The notes beneath the pieces were generated by a model that saw only the letters and a program-made list of their open reading frames with translations, was not told where the DNA came from and searched no databases. From CAIRDP01 sp037138335 (GTDB taxonomy: Bacteria > Bacteroidota > Bacteroidia > Bacteroidales > FEN-979), in assembly GCA_037138335.1 (NCBI GenBank), contig JBAXIO010000011.1, positions 69,246-133,245 on the forward strand: a DNA stretch of 64,000 nucleotides, given 5' to 3'. Shown one piece after another: positions 18,738-26,835 of the stretch. A program made the position numbers and the translations under genes. Every line of letters starts with the position of its first letter. Within the stretch, counting starts at the first letter, position 1.

Positions 18738-20006
18738 TTATCTGTTATCCTTATTGGGAATCCCGGAAAGTATTCCCTTATTTGCATAAATTGGTCGCAG
18801 GTATTTCCTCAGGGATTTGAGGTTCAGCCCAAACCAAATGGCTGAAAATAAGGTAAAAATCCCAGAGATCAGAAATGTATAAGGAATGCCGATCACACTT
18901 GCAACGGCACCTGAGAGCAGGTTCCCTAATGGGGCGGTCCCCATCAGCGCCATGGCATAAAAGCTCATCACACGGCCTCTCATGCTTTCCTCAGCGATGG
19001 TCTGTAACATTGTATTCATGGATGCCAGCGAAAGGATCATCGAACATCCGCCGACAAACAGTGTAATAAGTGACAAATATATTTTTCCTGAGAAAGCTGC
19101 AAGGGTTATCGATATTCCCAGTATGACAATACTCATGAATATGATTTTCCCTAATCCGAGTATCGATTTACGTGAGGCCATATAAAAGGCGGCAGTGAGA
19201 GCACCTGCTCCCAGGGCCGACATCAGGTATCCCAGGGTGTCGGGTCCCCCATTCAATGTGTCTTTCGCATACGCAGGAAGCAGAATGATAAACGGGAACA
19301 CGGCCAGGCTCAGAAAACCCAGCATGATGATCAATGTACGAATGGGCATCGAGCGAAAGGTATAATTGAATCCCTCGCGGAAGCTCTCCCTGAAATTAGC
19401 AGGATAACCTGGTGTCTGTTTTTTTGGAATTTTTATCTGCAGCAAAGCAATAATCACAGCGGCAAAACTGAGGGTATTCAACAGGAAGCATATCCCTTCA
19501 CCAACCATGGCGATGGCAATCCCTGCGATAGCCGGACCCACTAAACGGGCGCCATTGAAGATGGCTGAATTCAGGGCGATTGCATTACCCAGATCCTGGG
19601 GGTCATCGATCAGGTCGATCACCAGCGATTGGCGGGCCGGCGCATCAAAAGCCGTGATGATCCCAAAGATAATGCTCAATGCGATGATATGCCATACTTC
19701 AACCAGGTTAAACAATACCAGGATCGTTAAAGTCAACGCCTGCAGCATAAAAAGCACCTGGGTCACCGTCATGATCTTCAGTCGGTTGAACCTGTCGGTA
19801 AGCACGCCTGAAAACGGAGTAAGTATGAAGGTGGGGATCTGGCTTGTAAAACCTATAAGCCCTAAAAGAAATACTGAACCTGTGAGCCTGTAAACGAGCC
19901 AGCTCATGGCAATATTCTGCATCCAGGTGCCAATCAGCGAGATGCCCTGCCCGGTAAAATAGATCCGGTAATTTCGTGAGCTGAGTGATTTAAAGATGGC
20001 TTTCAT
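18738..20006 (-). CDS. MFS transporter, EntS/MFS_3-type exporter
   Basis: A 422-residue transporter with 12 predicted membrane segments. The N-terminus (SSRNYRIYFTGQGISLIGTWMQNIAMSWLVYRLTGS) is typical of the MFS_3 exporter group. The loop after helix 2-3 carries GVLTDRFNRLKIM and the region after helix 4 has FDAPARQSLVIDLID, both typical of that group. Exporters of this type move siderophores or drugs outward; the substrate is unknown here. It stands alone between a convergent neighbour and the nucleoid-associated protein gene. Confidence 0.88.
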   Translation of the reverse strand: MKAIFKSLSSRNYRIYFTGQGISLIGTWMQNIAMSWLVYRLTGSVFLLGLIGFTSQIPTFILTPFSGVLTDRFNRLKIMTVTQVLFMLQALTLTILVLFNLVEVWHIIALSIIFGIITAFDAPARQSLVIDLIDDPQDLGNAIALNSAIFNGARLVGPAIAGIAIAMVGEGICFLLNTLSFAAVIIALLQIKIPKKQTPGYPANFRESFREGFNYTFRSMPIRTLIIMLGFLSLAVFPFIILLPAYAKDTLNGGPDTLGYLMSALGAGALTAAFYMASRKSILGLGKIIFMSIVILGISITLAAFSGKIYLSLITLFVGGCSMILSLASMNTMLQTIAEESMRGRVMSFYAMALMGTAPLGNLLSGAVASVIGIPYTFLISGIFTLFSAIWFGLNLKSLRKYLRPIYANKGILSGIPNKDNR

Positions 20007-20056
20007 CGGATCAATGAAATAACGGGCAGGTCAGGTTTACCGGCGGCGTTCATTAT

Positions 20057-21097
20057 TTATGCTTCAACTTTATAATATACTTTGTAATATTTCCCTTTTT
20101 CATCTGAGCCCTGCTCGATCAGTTCGCGGTTGCCATGAATGTAGATATGGAAGTTCTTATCGAGTTTGATCACGCTTTTAAAGACCCTGGCCTGCTTTTT
20201 AACTGCACTTTCGGAAATATCAAAATTTTCGGCAATATCTATATCCTGGTCACGCTGGTATGAGTCTTTGAAACGTTTAAATGATTCGATAACCTCGGGG
20301 TTTGCTATCACTTCATTTGAAAATTCCTTCATGTCGAAGCTCTCATTCTCTTTGAAAAATTTCACCGATTTATTGAGCAGGTCTAGCTGGTCGGCTTTGG
20401 AAACATCAAACTGCCGGGGAAGTTCTTCTGTGACGAAGTTCTTGCATAACGAAAGCACATTACGTGTGTTGTAATACTCATCTTTTCGCTGCCTTACATG
20501 CAGAAAGTCGTCAATCCAGTACTGTGCCTCAGCTCCCTTATTGGTGTTATCAATAACTGAAACGATATAGCCCTTTTCCCTTTCTTTGTTGAATACCAGG
20601 CATCCCTTATCAAGTTTATTGATGTTTATCCCCTGTTCGCTTTCGATCCCGAAACCATCGCCACGAGGAAATACTTTAAGGTAGGTGTCTTTATTTTCAG
20701 ACTTGAACAGCCCGATTGCATCCAATCTTTCTCCATCCAGGGAGCAATCCCTGAAAAAGACCGTGTAAAACTCTCCTCCTTTAATCTTCGGATGAGTGCT
20801 TTTTTCATAAAGATGTTTTGCCAGGGAAACTGAGTTTATATAAAGAGAGCCGGGATCATCGAAGATCCGGCCGGCGTATGTATAAACCTCATTCAGGCCC
20901 AGCTCGCTATCGTGATACAGGTTAAAATATTCATGGTTCTTAAACGGAGTTAAAAAGTAATCCAGGAATAAACCGTCCAGCTCTTCATCAGTTTTAAACA
21001 ACGATTTCGACAAATGAAGCCCCTCGTTTAATTTATTCCCCACCTTATGAATTGCCATACCTGTTATTGAAGCAGCATCCTTCAGAATCATTTCCAT
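20057..21097 (-). CDS. Nucleoid-associated protein (NdpA/YejK family)
   Basis: A 346-residue protein matching the 37-kDa nucleoid-associated family along its full length. Recognisable stretches are the N-terminal AIHKVGNKLNEG, EVYTYAGRIFDD, FFRDCSLDGERLDAIGLFKSENKDTYLKV, KGYIVSVIDN and AQYWIDDFL (in other members often YWVNDFL). Family members coat DNA, and the E. coli homologue localises to the nucleoid. Here the role is inferred from family only. The gene has a very good TAACTTTG promoter element upstream and a small CGTGT/ACACG hairpin in the leader. Confidence 0.87.
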   Translation of the reverse strand: MEMILKDAASITGMAIHKVGNKLNEGLHLSKSLFKTDEELDGLFLDYFLTPFKNHEYFNLYHDSELGLNEVYTYAGRIFDDPGSLYINSVSLAKHLYEKSTHPKIKGGEFYTVFFRDCSLDGERLDAIGLFKSENKDTYLKVFPRGDGFGIESEQGININKLDKGCLVFNKEREKGYIVSVIDNTNKGAEAQYWIDDFLHVRQRKDEYYNTRNVLSLCKNFVTEELPRQFDVSKADQLDLLNKSVKFFKENESFDMKEFSNEVIANPEVIESFKRFKDSYQRDQDIDIAENFDISESAVKKQARVFKSVIKLDKNFHIYIHGNRELIEQGSDEKGKYYKVYYKVEA

Positions 21098-21120
21098 TTC
21101 TAGCCGTGTTTTAAGACACG

Positions 21121-21150
21121 CAAAGTTAGTAAACGTACGATTGTATTAAA
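21121..21150 (-). promoter_or_regulatory. Candidate promoter of the nucleoid-associated protein gene
   Basis: On the minus strand TTTA (21147-21150) is followed after 18 bp by a perfect TAnnTTTG element, TAACTTTG (21121-21128). The start codon is about 24 bp further, and the leader contains the inverted repeat CGTGT-N6-ACACG (21105-21120). Confidence 0.55.
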
Positions 21151-21157
21151 CCAGGAA

Positions 21158-21176
21158 ATGACTGCGGATGAGGGAG
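21158..21176 (+). repeat. Dispersed 19-bp repeat, copy 2
   Basis: The same 19 bases as at 15271-15289, again intergenic and in the same orientation. Nothing coding is evident around it. Confidence 0.6.
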
Positions 21177-21224
21177 GGGAGGAAGCCGGGCATTAATTGT
21201 TGCCAGCGCTAAGCAGGGTTGACA

Positions 21225-21252
21225 GGGGAGATGAACTTAAAAGCATCTCCCC
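21225..21252 (+). terminator. Terminator-like hairpin with no obvious upstream gene
   Basis: GGGGAGATG (21225-21233) and CATCTCCCC (21244-21252) form a perfect 9-bp stem with a 10-base loop, followed by TTTAATATTT on the plus strand. The nearest plus-strand gene upstream ends at 18717, so it may end a small RNA starting in 21098-21220, or act as a leader element for the kinase gene at 21363. The rest of this 265-bp gap holds only the 19-bp repeat and the minus-strand promoter. Confidence 0.5.
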
Positions 21253-21362
21253 TTTAATATTTGCCATTCGTTATTTATTGCAACAAATTTGCAGTAAGCA
21301 TATTAAACAACAGAATAAAGAATTAACTTGCCTGATGATTATATCTTTCGGTATAAAATCAA

Positions 21363-22943
21363 ATGAGTATGAATATTAATGAGTCCGGAGGTCCTGAAAA
21401 ACCGGCTTCAGTTCATGATGACCTTTCATTGATAGAACAAGCCCTGGAAAGGGAGCGTTACCTGATGGTTGCGCTGATGGACCATGTACCTGATCATATT
21501 TATTTCAAGGATATTGAAGGCAGATTCATCAGGAATAATATGGCTCACGCGGTTTCATTCGGGTTGAAGGACCCTTCGGAAATGGTCGGCAGGACCGACT
21601 TTGATTTCTTCATGGAGGATGTTGCACGTCAACAGTATAATGATGAACAGGAGATCATCCGCACAGGGCTGTCGATGAACAAGGAAGAACGGACCATCAG
21701 GAGCGACGGTTCTGTTAACTGGTACAGTACGACTAAGATGCCGTTGAGGGAGAAAAACGGGAAAATCGTTGGAACGTTTGGCATTTCAAGGGATATTACC
21801 AGGCGGAAAGCGACTGAAATTGAACTCATCAAACTTTCAAAAGCGGTTGAACAAAGTCCTGTGAGTATCATAATCACTGATCCTGATGGCGATATCGAAT
21901 ATGTAAACCCGAAAGCCTGCGAAACCACCGGGTATTCACAAAAGGAATTGCTGGGCCAGAATCCGAGGGTCCTAAAGTCGGGGGAGACCAAGGCTGAAGA
22001 ATATTCATCCCTGTGGGACTCCATCCAGGCGGGCAATCAATGGAAAGGATTGTTCCACAATAAAAAGAAGAACGGCAAGCTTTACTGGGAATCGGCGACC
22101 ATAGCCCCCATCAGGGATAATGCAGGAAATATAACTCACTTCCTGGCAGTCAAGGAAGACATTACCGAACAGCTGGCGGTTGAAAACGCCCTCAGGGAAA
22201 GCGAAGCCCAGCTGCGGTTAAAGAATGAGGAACTGGTCAGGATCAATGCCGAAAAAGACAAGTTTTTCTCCATCATTGCCCATGACCTGAGAAGCCCGTT
22301 CAATTCGTTCCTCAATCTTACAGAAATGATGGCGGATGAGGTGCATGAAATGAACCAGGAAAAGATCCGGAAACTGGCAACTTCCATGAACAGATCGGCC
22401 GGCGCCTTATATGCCCTGCTTGAAAACCTGCTTGACTGGTCCAGGATGAAACGCGGGCTGACAGGTTTTGAACCGGAACAGATTCGCCTGAACGATATTG
22501 TAAACAGCATTATTCACCTGACTGCAGGTATGGCAGTTCATAAACAGATCGGAGTGAATGTCCTGATACCTGGGGAACTGGAAGTGTATGCAGATAAACA
22601 GATGCTTGGGACCACCCTGAGGAACCTTACCACAAACGCGATCAAATTCACCAAAGAGGGCGGACAGGTGATGATCAGTGCAAAAGTCAGCGCGGAAGGG
22701 GACTCCGTTTTGATTTCGGTTCGCGACACCGGCATAGGCATGGACCAGTCCCGTCTCTCCAGGTTGTTCAGGATTAACGAAGACGTAAGCCGGAAAGGCA
22801 CAGGAGGTGAATCGAGCAGCGGGCTCGGGCTGCTTCTCTGTAAAGAATTTGTAGAAAAAAACGGTGGAAAGATATGGGCCGAAAGCGAGGAGAACAAAGG
22901 TTCGTCGTTCAGGTTTACCGTTCCCGTTGCAGTCAATGTGTGA
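21363..22943 (+). CDS. Soluble PAS-PAS sensor histidine kinase
   Basis: A 526-residue kinase with no membrane segment. PAS 1 spans about 33-150 (HVPDHIYFKDIEGRFIRNN ... GTFGISRDITRRK), PAS 2 about 160-275 (SPVSIIITDPDGDIEYVNP ... VKEDITEQL). A short coiled coil leads to a HisKA domain with IIAHDLRSPFNSFL. The HATPase_c domain has NLTTNAIKFT, DTGIGMD and SSGLGLLLCKEFVEKNGG. The signal is therefore cytoplasmic or membrane-permeable. No response regulator is adjacent. The kinase is followed at 40 bp by the DUF1801 gene. Confidence 0.9.
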   Translation: MSMNINESGGPEKPASVHDDLSLIEQALERERYLMVALMDHVPDHIYFKDIEGRFIRNNMAHAVSFGLKDPSEMVGRTDFDFFMEDVARQQYNDEQEIIRTGLSMNKEERTIRSDGSVNWYSTTKMPLREKNGKIVGTFGISRDITRRKATEIELIKLSKAVEQSPVSIIITDPDGDIEYVNPKACETTGYSQKELLGQNPRVLKSGETKAEEYSSLWDSIQAGNQWKGLFHNKKKNGKLYWESATIAPIRDNAGNITHFLAVKEDITEQLAVENALRESEAQLRLKNEELVRINAEKDKFFSIIAHDLRSPFNSFLNLTEMMADEVHEMNQEKIRKLATSMNRSAGALYALLENLLDWSRMKRGLTGFEPEQIRLNDIVNSIIHLTAGMAVHKQIGVNVLIPGELEVYADKQMLGTTLRNLTTNAIKFTKEGGQVMISAKVSAEGDSVLISVRDTGIGMDQSRLSRLFRINEDVSRKGTGGESSSGLGLLLCKEFVEKNGGKIWAESEENKGSSFRFTVPVAVNV

Positions 22944-22983
22944 ACTGTCAGAGCAAACATTAAGCAGACGAGTAAAATTTGAC

Positions 22984-23412
22984 ATGAACATAGAAGAACA
23001 AATCAAACAGTTTATCGCCGGCCAGCCTGAACCAAAACGCAGTGAAATTCAAGAATTGCACCGGCTCATACTTCAATTGATACCCGGATGTAAATTATGG
23101 GTCAGCGATGGTAAAAACAATGAAAACCGGACTATTAACAATCCTACCATCGGCTATGGGTTATATACCATAAAATATGCTGACGGGAAAACCAGAGAGT
23201 TTTTTCAAATCGGGATCAGTGCAAACAAAACAGGGATCTCTGTCTTTATTCTTGGCATCAAAGATAAGACCTACTTGCTCAAAACGTATGGAAAAATGCT
23301 GGGCAAGGCGAAAGTGACCGGGTATTGCATCAGGTTCAAAACACTGAAAGACATAAACATCGGGATACTTGAAGCGGCCATACGATATGGGGTCGGGACT
23401 TCGAAAGGTTAG
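22984..23412 (+). CDS. DUF1801 (YdhG-like) domain protein
   Basis: A 142-residue protein from the ATG at 22984 (MNIEEQIKQF); a longer frame would overlap the kinase gene and adds nothing family-like. DUF1801 features are the N-terminal helix EEQIKQFIAGQPEPKRSEIQELHRLI, then IPGCKLWVSDG and IGYGLYTIKYADGKTREFFQIG, followed by LLKTYGKMLGKAKVTGYCIRFKTLKDIN. Its biochemical role is not established. Its stop overlaps the stop of the broken DinD-like gene on the other strand. Confidence 0.82.
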   Translation: MNIEEQIKQFIAGQPEPKRSEIQELHRLILQLIPGCKLWVSDGKNNENRTINNPTIGYGLYTIKYADGKTREFFQIGISANKTGISVFILGIKDKTYLLKTYGKMLGKAKVTGYCIRFKTLKDINIGILEAAIRYGVGTSKG

Positions 23413-23865
23413 TAGTACTGCAGCGTGTCTCCTGCCAGGTTCTTGAATTGTTTGTATTGTTGAGTGGTAAAACCGCTCCACGCACTGGTTATTTCATCGG
23501 TAAGAATTGCAAATTCCTGGCCCTTTTTAACCCCTCTGTTTTCCCATTCATCGGTCAAGTCCTTTCGTACTTCGATGCTCTTTAGCCTTTGGTTGATCCA
23601 CTCCTTTGAGTATCCTTTACGAAGATACGTTTCCATCAAACGGTCAATCCCCTTTTCAGGATCTTCGATCTCTTCGATACGCTCGCTTCCTACCCTTGCG
23701 AGCCAGAGTTTGAAAGGTTCCGCTTTGGGGGATGGAATGATTGGATTAAACGGAATAACTGCTCAGTATCAGCAATATCAGTTTTATAATACTTACCGTC
23801 AGATGAAACCAGTTTCAGTTGGTTACAATTTGTAACCAACTCGATTCCCTTGTCACTGTTTGATT
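23409..23865 (-). pseudogene. Remnant of a DinD/Bro-N-type (DNA-damage-inducible protein D-like) gene
   Basis: Two consecutive frames together read as the C-terminal half of a DinD-like protein. The upstream frame gives DKGIELVTNCNQLKLVSSDGKYYKTD then ADTEQLFRLIQSFHPPK. The downstream frame gives PKAEPFKLWLARVGSERIEE, then EKGIDRLMETYLRKGYSKEW, RKDLTDEWENRGVKKG and QEFAILTDEITSAWSG. The frame changes near 23722-23728 in a run of five C (minus strand). The N-terminal Bro-N domain is missing: homology stops near 23865, just where the plus-strand nucleotidyltransferase gene begins. The C-terminus ends early at LAGDTLQYY. It is thus truncated at both ends and frameshifted. Confidence 0.8.
23817..23841. 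repeat. Perfect 25-bp palindrome upstream of the MNT gene
   Basis: AGTTGGTTACAA (23817-23828), a central T, then TTGTAACCAACT (23830-23841). The arms are exact reverse complements. It lies inside the DinD remnant (over the conserved VTNCNQLKL codons) and 46 bp before the MNT start codon, where an autoregulatory operator of a toxin-antitoxin pair would be expected. Confidence 0.6.
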
Positions 23866-23874
23866 TCCTTTTAT

Positions 23875-23882
23875 TATATTTG
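23875..23882 (+). promoter_or_regulatory. Candidate -7 element of the MNT gene
   Basis: TATATTTG matches TAnnTTTG exactly and ends 5 bp before the ATG at 23888. A TTG at 23850-23852 is 22 bp upstream, slightly long for the -33 box. If used, the transcript would be leaderless or nearly so. Confidence 0.4.
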
Positions 23883-23887
23883 CATCT

Positions 23888-24211
23888 ATGGAACTGTTCG
23901 ACAATCATATAGATGAGCTGATTTTACTCTGTGAAAAGCATATTGTTGAGGAATTATATGCTTTTGGATCGGTGCTTAATGAATCATTTACTGATGAGAG
24001 TGACATCGATTTTCTGGTAAAATTCGGAAAGGTTGACCCAAAGGAATACTATGACAATTATATTGATTTCAAGCAAGCTCTTGAGAAGTTATTCCTCAGA
24101 AATGTCGATTTGATAGAAGTGCAAACGCTCAAAAATCCCATTCTCAGGCAATCTATTAATAAGAACAAAATGGCAATATATGAACGAACGGATTCTAAAA
24201 TGGCTGTTTGA
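23888..24211 (+). CDS. MNT-type minimal nucleotidyltransferase (HEPN-MNT antitoxin-like)
   Basis: A 107-residue nucleotidyltransferase of the MNT/Pol-beta fold. The active-site pattern is LYAFGSVLNESFTDESDIDFLVKF: GS followed after a spacer by SDxD, with the third acidic residue in NVDLIEV. This is the antitoxin half of HEPN-MNT pairs, which in studied cases adenylylates the HEPN ribonuclease toxin to silence it. Its last 32 bp overlap the start of the partner gene at 24180, the usual overlap for such pairs. The partner is broken (see 24180-24331), so this may be an orphan antitoxin. Confidence 0.88.
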   Translation: MELFDNHIDELILLCEKHIVEELYAFGSVLNESFTDESDIDFLVKFGKVDPKEYYDNYIDFKQALEKLFLRNVDLIEVQTLKNPILRQSINKNKMAIYERTDSKMAV

Positions 24212-24331
24212 TATTCAGGATGCCATCATTCCTATGACAACATTTCCGACGAAATTATCTGGGCTGTTATCTCCAAGCATATTCCCCTGCTGAAGGAAGA
24301 GGTAAACAGGCTTATTATGAAAGCTAAGTGA
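24180..24331 (+). pseudogene. HEPN (DUF86-type) toxin gene with internal deletion
   Basis: From the ATG at 24180 the frame gives MNERILKWLFDIQDAI, a normal N-terminus of a DUF86 HEPN protein, then runs out of frame to an early stop. From 24233 a second frame gives YDNISDEIIWAVISKHIPLL then KEEVNRLIMKAK and a stop at 24329-24331, a normal DUF86 C-terminus. Roughly 60-70 residues between them are absent, including the R-x4-6-H catalytic motif, whose final HGY context would sit right at the junction. The missing length is not a multiple of three. This is best read as an in-place deletion that killed the toxin and left the antitoxin gene intact. Confidence 0.78.
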
Positions 24332-24397
24332 TTATCAAACATCAAAACGACAAGTTCTTACTTCTGTTTATGACCAAATCCTTGAAACCTGGAAGGT

Positions 24398-26788
24398 CTA
24401 ACTTTTCAGGAACCCCAGTTCATAGACCATGGGCTGAAGTTTTTCGGTGAGGGTTTTGTAGGCGGTCTCGAAGGGTTTGAAGCTGACGGGCGGGTAGTCG
24501 CCGCCTGCGTTTCTGGCCTGGAGGGCTTTACGCAGCTGGTACCAGCCTACATCGGCGCGGTTGAGTTTGAGTTCGTCGCGCACTGCACGTACGTCGGTAT
24601 GGGCAAAGTAGGCCTGCCATAAAGTTCTGCCTGCTTCCAATACCTGGTTTGCTTCTGTGGATAAGGTTTTCCCGGAGAGATACCTTACAATAAAATCCGA
24701 TTCAAAGCGGTCGGGTGCTCCGACTTCGGTTTCGGTGAAAGGAATAAAGTGGTTCACGATGGACCACTTTTTACCATTCCATTCAAGATCGTTGGCGCTG
24801 GCCGTGAGATTGCTGCCGTTAAACAGCATCCAGATGAGGCAGCCGTTCTTGAATTCTTCGGATAGGGGAGATGTGGGCTGAAGGAATTGGTCGCGATCAT
24901 TGAGCCAGGTAGGTTTGACAAGGCGGCGGACGGAGAAAATGATAGCGGCTTGCCAGAGATTTTCTTGAGTTACAAAGAAACCGCCGCTATGACCAATACT
25001 ATGAACAGATGAAAACAATGCTGTCATAGTGCTTGAATGCTGCAAATCATTGCTATCAGACAAAAGATGTCCAATACCACCATCAGTCCATTTCGTTCGT
25101 CGAACTCCTTGCGTTTTTGTAGTTGGTGTAATTGCATTTATGAGTGGTAATGCATCAATATTATTTGGTTTCTGTCGTTTTATCCAGTTTGTAAGCAACT
25201 GAGAATTTGGGAGATTGTAAAATGATTTTTCACCAATCGGATTCACATTTTTATCGAATACCTCAGTTACTATTTCGGTAATCAGTGCTTTATCAGTGGT
25301 GTTTTGAAGAATTCGCCAAATTAAAAAACCAATAGGAAAATCACCATTTAATCCATCGAAGGCTTGACTGTGAACGATAAAACCACCTAAGTACTTTGCT
25401 TGCCACAACTGACGGAATTTTTCAAAGTTAGGTGCATTAACATATTTTAATGTGCTAAACATTGCCAATGTTGCCATTGGAATTTCTCTGGTGACTCTGG
25501 TTACAAATTGTGTAAACAATTCTCTTGATGCATAACCATAATCACCCATACTATTTGCAACTTGTGTTGTTGCAACATCCGTTTTTCCCTCGTTGCCTAA
25601 TGTATTTGCAGCTTCCGCATATGGCGGATTCATCAGCACCAAAATCTTTTTCCCCTGGGCAATTGCCATCCGCAGACTATCAGGAACCTTATTCGTAAGA
25701 CCGTAGTCAATCCTGCCATCCGCAGTGATATCTTCATTCAGGTAATCATACTGAAAACGCTGGGCTCCTACGCAGGTCCTGGTGGCTCTCATCACATCCA
25801 CATCGGCCTGGTCGAGGGTGCTCATATAAATGTTCCGGGGATTGTTGTGCTTGACTTCGAGGTTGCCTACACCACAACACATATCCCAAACAATATATTC
25901 GCGCTGCCAGTTGTCGCCAAGGGTTTCGGCGAGCTTGTCGTAAGCCTTGTCCACCACGGCAAGAGGAGTGTAATAAGCGCCTTTGAAACTGCGTTCGTCG
26001 AGAGGGATCAGGCTGTCGCGGCGTTCGAGCAGGTAGTCCCGGTATTCCTCTTTAGGCGGCCGGTGATAGATCGCCCAGAACTGACGGTAACCTTCCTTGT
26101 TGCTGAGTTCATACACCTTTCCGCCAAGGAGGAAAACCGGGGCGTTGTTCTTATGCATGAGTTCGGCAGGGAGATTATCGTGGGTGGAAACCGTTCCGTC
26201 GTTCATGATATCGGCGAAAAACAGGAGGGCATAATCTTCTTCGGCAACTCCTTTGATCTCGTTCCCTATCATCTGCACCCATTTGTCAAACACTTGTTTC
26301 AAGTTGTTGGGCGTGATCTGTGTGCGGATGATATCCCCGTTCTTTATCGCATTCTTTACGGTATTGATGAATTCCTCTTCATGGGTCTCAATTTTAAATG
26401 AGACGAAGTGGGTACCGATATGGGCTGAGATGGCATCCAGGGCTTCCTGGGTGTAATTGCTTGCCGATTTACCCCAGCGGATGGTCTTTTTAGCAAGAAA
26501 AGGCAGAACATCCTCGCTTTTCATCAGGGCAGCCTTCTGTGTATCGATAACGGCCAGGAAAGGCGGAATGTAGTCTCCTTTATTCAGGGCATCCTGAACA
26601 TAATGCATAAGTTGGGTGAACATGGCATAGGTGGAGATTTTTCCGCTATCCTTAGCTTCGAACCAGATCTCTTTGGTCTGGATATCGATGAGATTTTTGG
26701 AATAGCCTTTCAATCCAAGGGCTTTGATGTAGGCATCCTTGACGTCTTCTTCGCTTTTGGCTTTCTGTAGTTGCTCGTAAAGGCTCAT
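24398..26788 (-). CDS. N6-adenine DNA methyltransferase, possible type IIG-like restriction-modification enzyme
   Basis: A 796-residue protein. The methyltransferase core has a SAM-binding motif I DMCCGVGNLE (302-311) and the catalytic NPPY (387-390), diagnostic of gamma-class N6-adenine enzymes. A short conserved SFKGAYYTPLAVVDKAYDKL precedes motif I, as in type I and IIG enzymes. The C-terminal 300 residues would hold the target recognition region. The N-terminal 60 residues contain D35 and E44-A45-K46 (LIDIQTKEIWFEAKD), which could be a PD-(D/E)XK nuclease core; this is inference. No separate endonuclease or specificity gene is adjacent. The middle (about 25.0-25.6 kb) is more AT-rich than the neighbouring genes, consistent with transfer. 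Confidence 0.82.
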   Translation of the reverse strand: MSLYEQLQKAKSEEDVKDAYIKALGLKGYSKNLIDIQTKEIWFEAKDSGKISTYAMFTQLMHYVQDALNKGDYIPPFLAVIDTQKAALMKSEDVLPFLAKKTIRWGKSASNYTQEALDAISAHIGTHFVSFKIETHEEEFINTVKNAIKNGDIIRTQITPNNLKQVFDKWVQMIGNEIKGVAEEDYALLFFADIMNDGTVSTHDNLPAELMHKNNAPVFLLGGKVYELSNKEGYRQFWAIYHRPPKEEYRDYLLERRDSLIPLDERSFKGAYYTPLAVVDKAYDKLAETLGDNWQREYIVWDMCCGVGNLEVKHNNPRNIYMSTLDQADVDVMRATRTCVGAQRFQYDYLNEDITADGRIDYGLTNKVPDSLRMAIAQGKKILVLMNPPYAEAANTLGNEGKTDVATTQVANSMGDYGYASRELFTQFVTRVTREIPMATLAMFSTLKYVNAPNFEKFRQLWQAKYLGGFIVHSQAFDGLNGDFPIGFLIWRILQNTTDKALITEIVTEVFDKNVNPIGEKSFYNLPNSQLLTNWIKRQKPNNIDALPLINAITPTTKTQGVRRTKWTDGGIGHLLSDSNDLQHSSTMTALFSSVHSIGHSGGFFVTQENLWQAAIIFSVRRLVKPTWLNDRDQFLQPTSPLSEEFKNGCLIWMLFNGSNLTASANDLEWNGKKWSIVNHFIPFTETEVGAPDRFESDFIVRYLSGKTLSTEANQVLEAGRTLWQAYFAHTDVRAVRDELKLNRADVGWYQLRKALQARNAGGDYPPVSFKPFETAYKTLTEKLQPMVYELGFLKS

Positions 26789-26835
26789 GGAGGATGGACT
26801 GATTATGCGATAAAGTTACATACTTTTATGAATTT

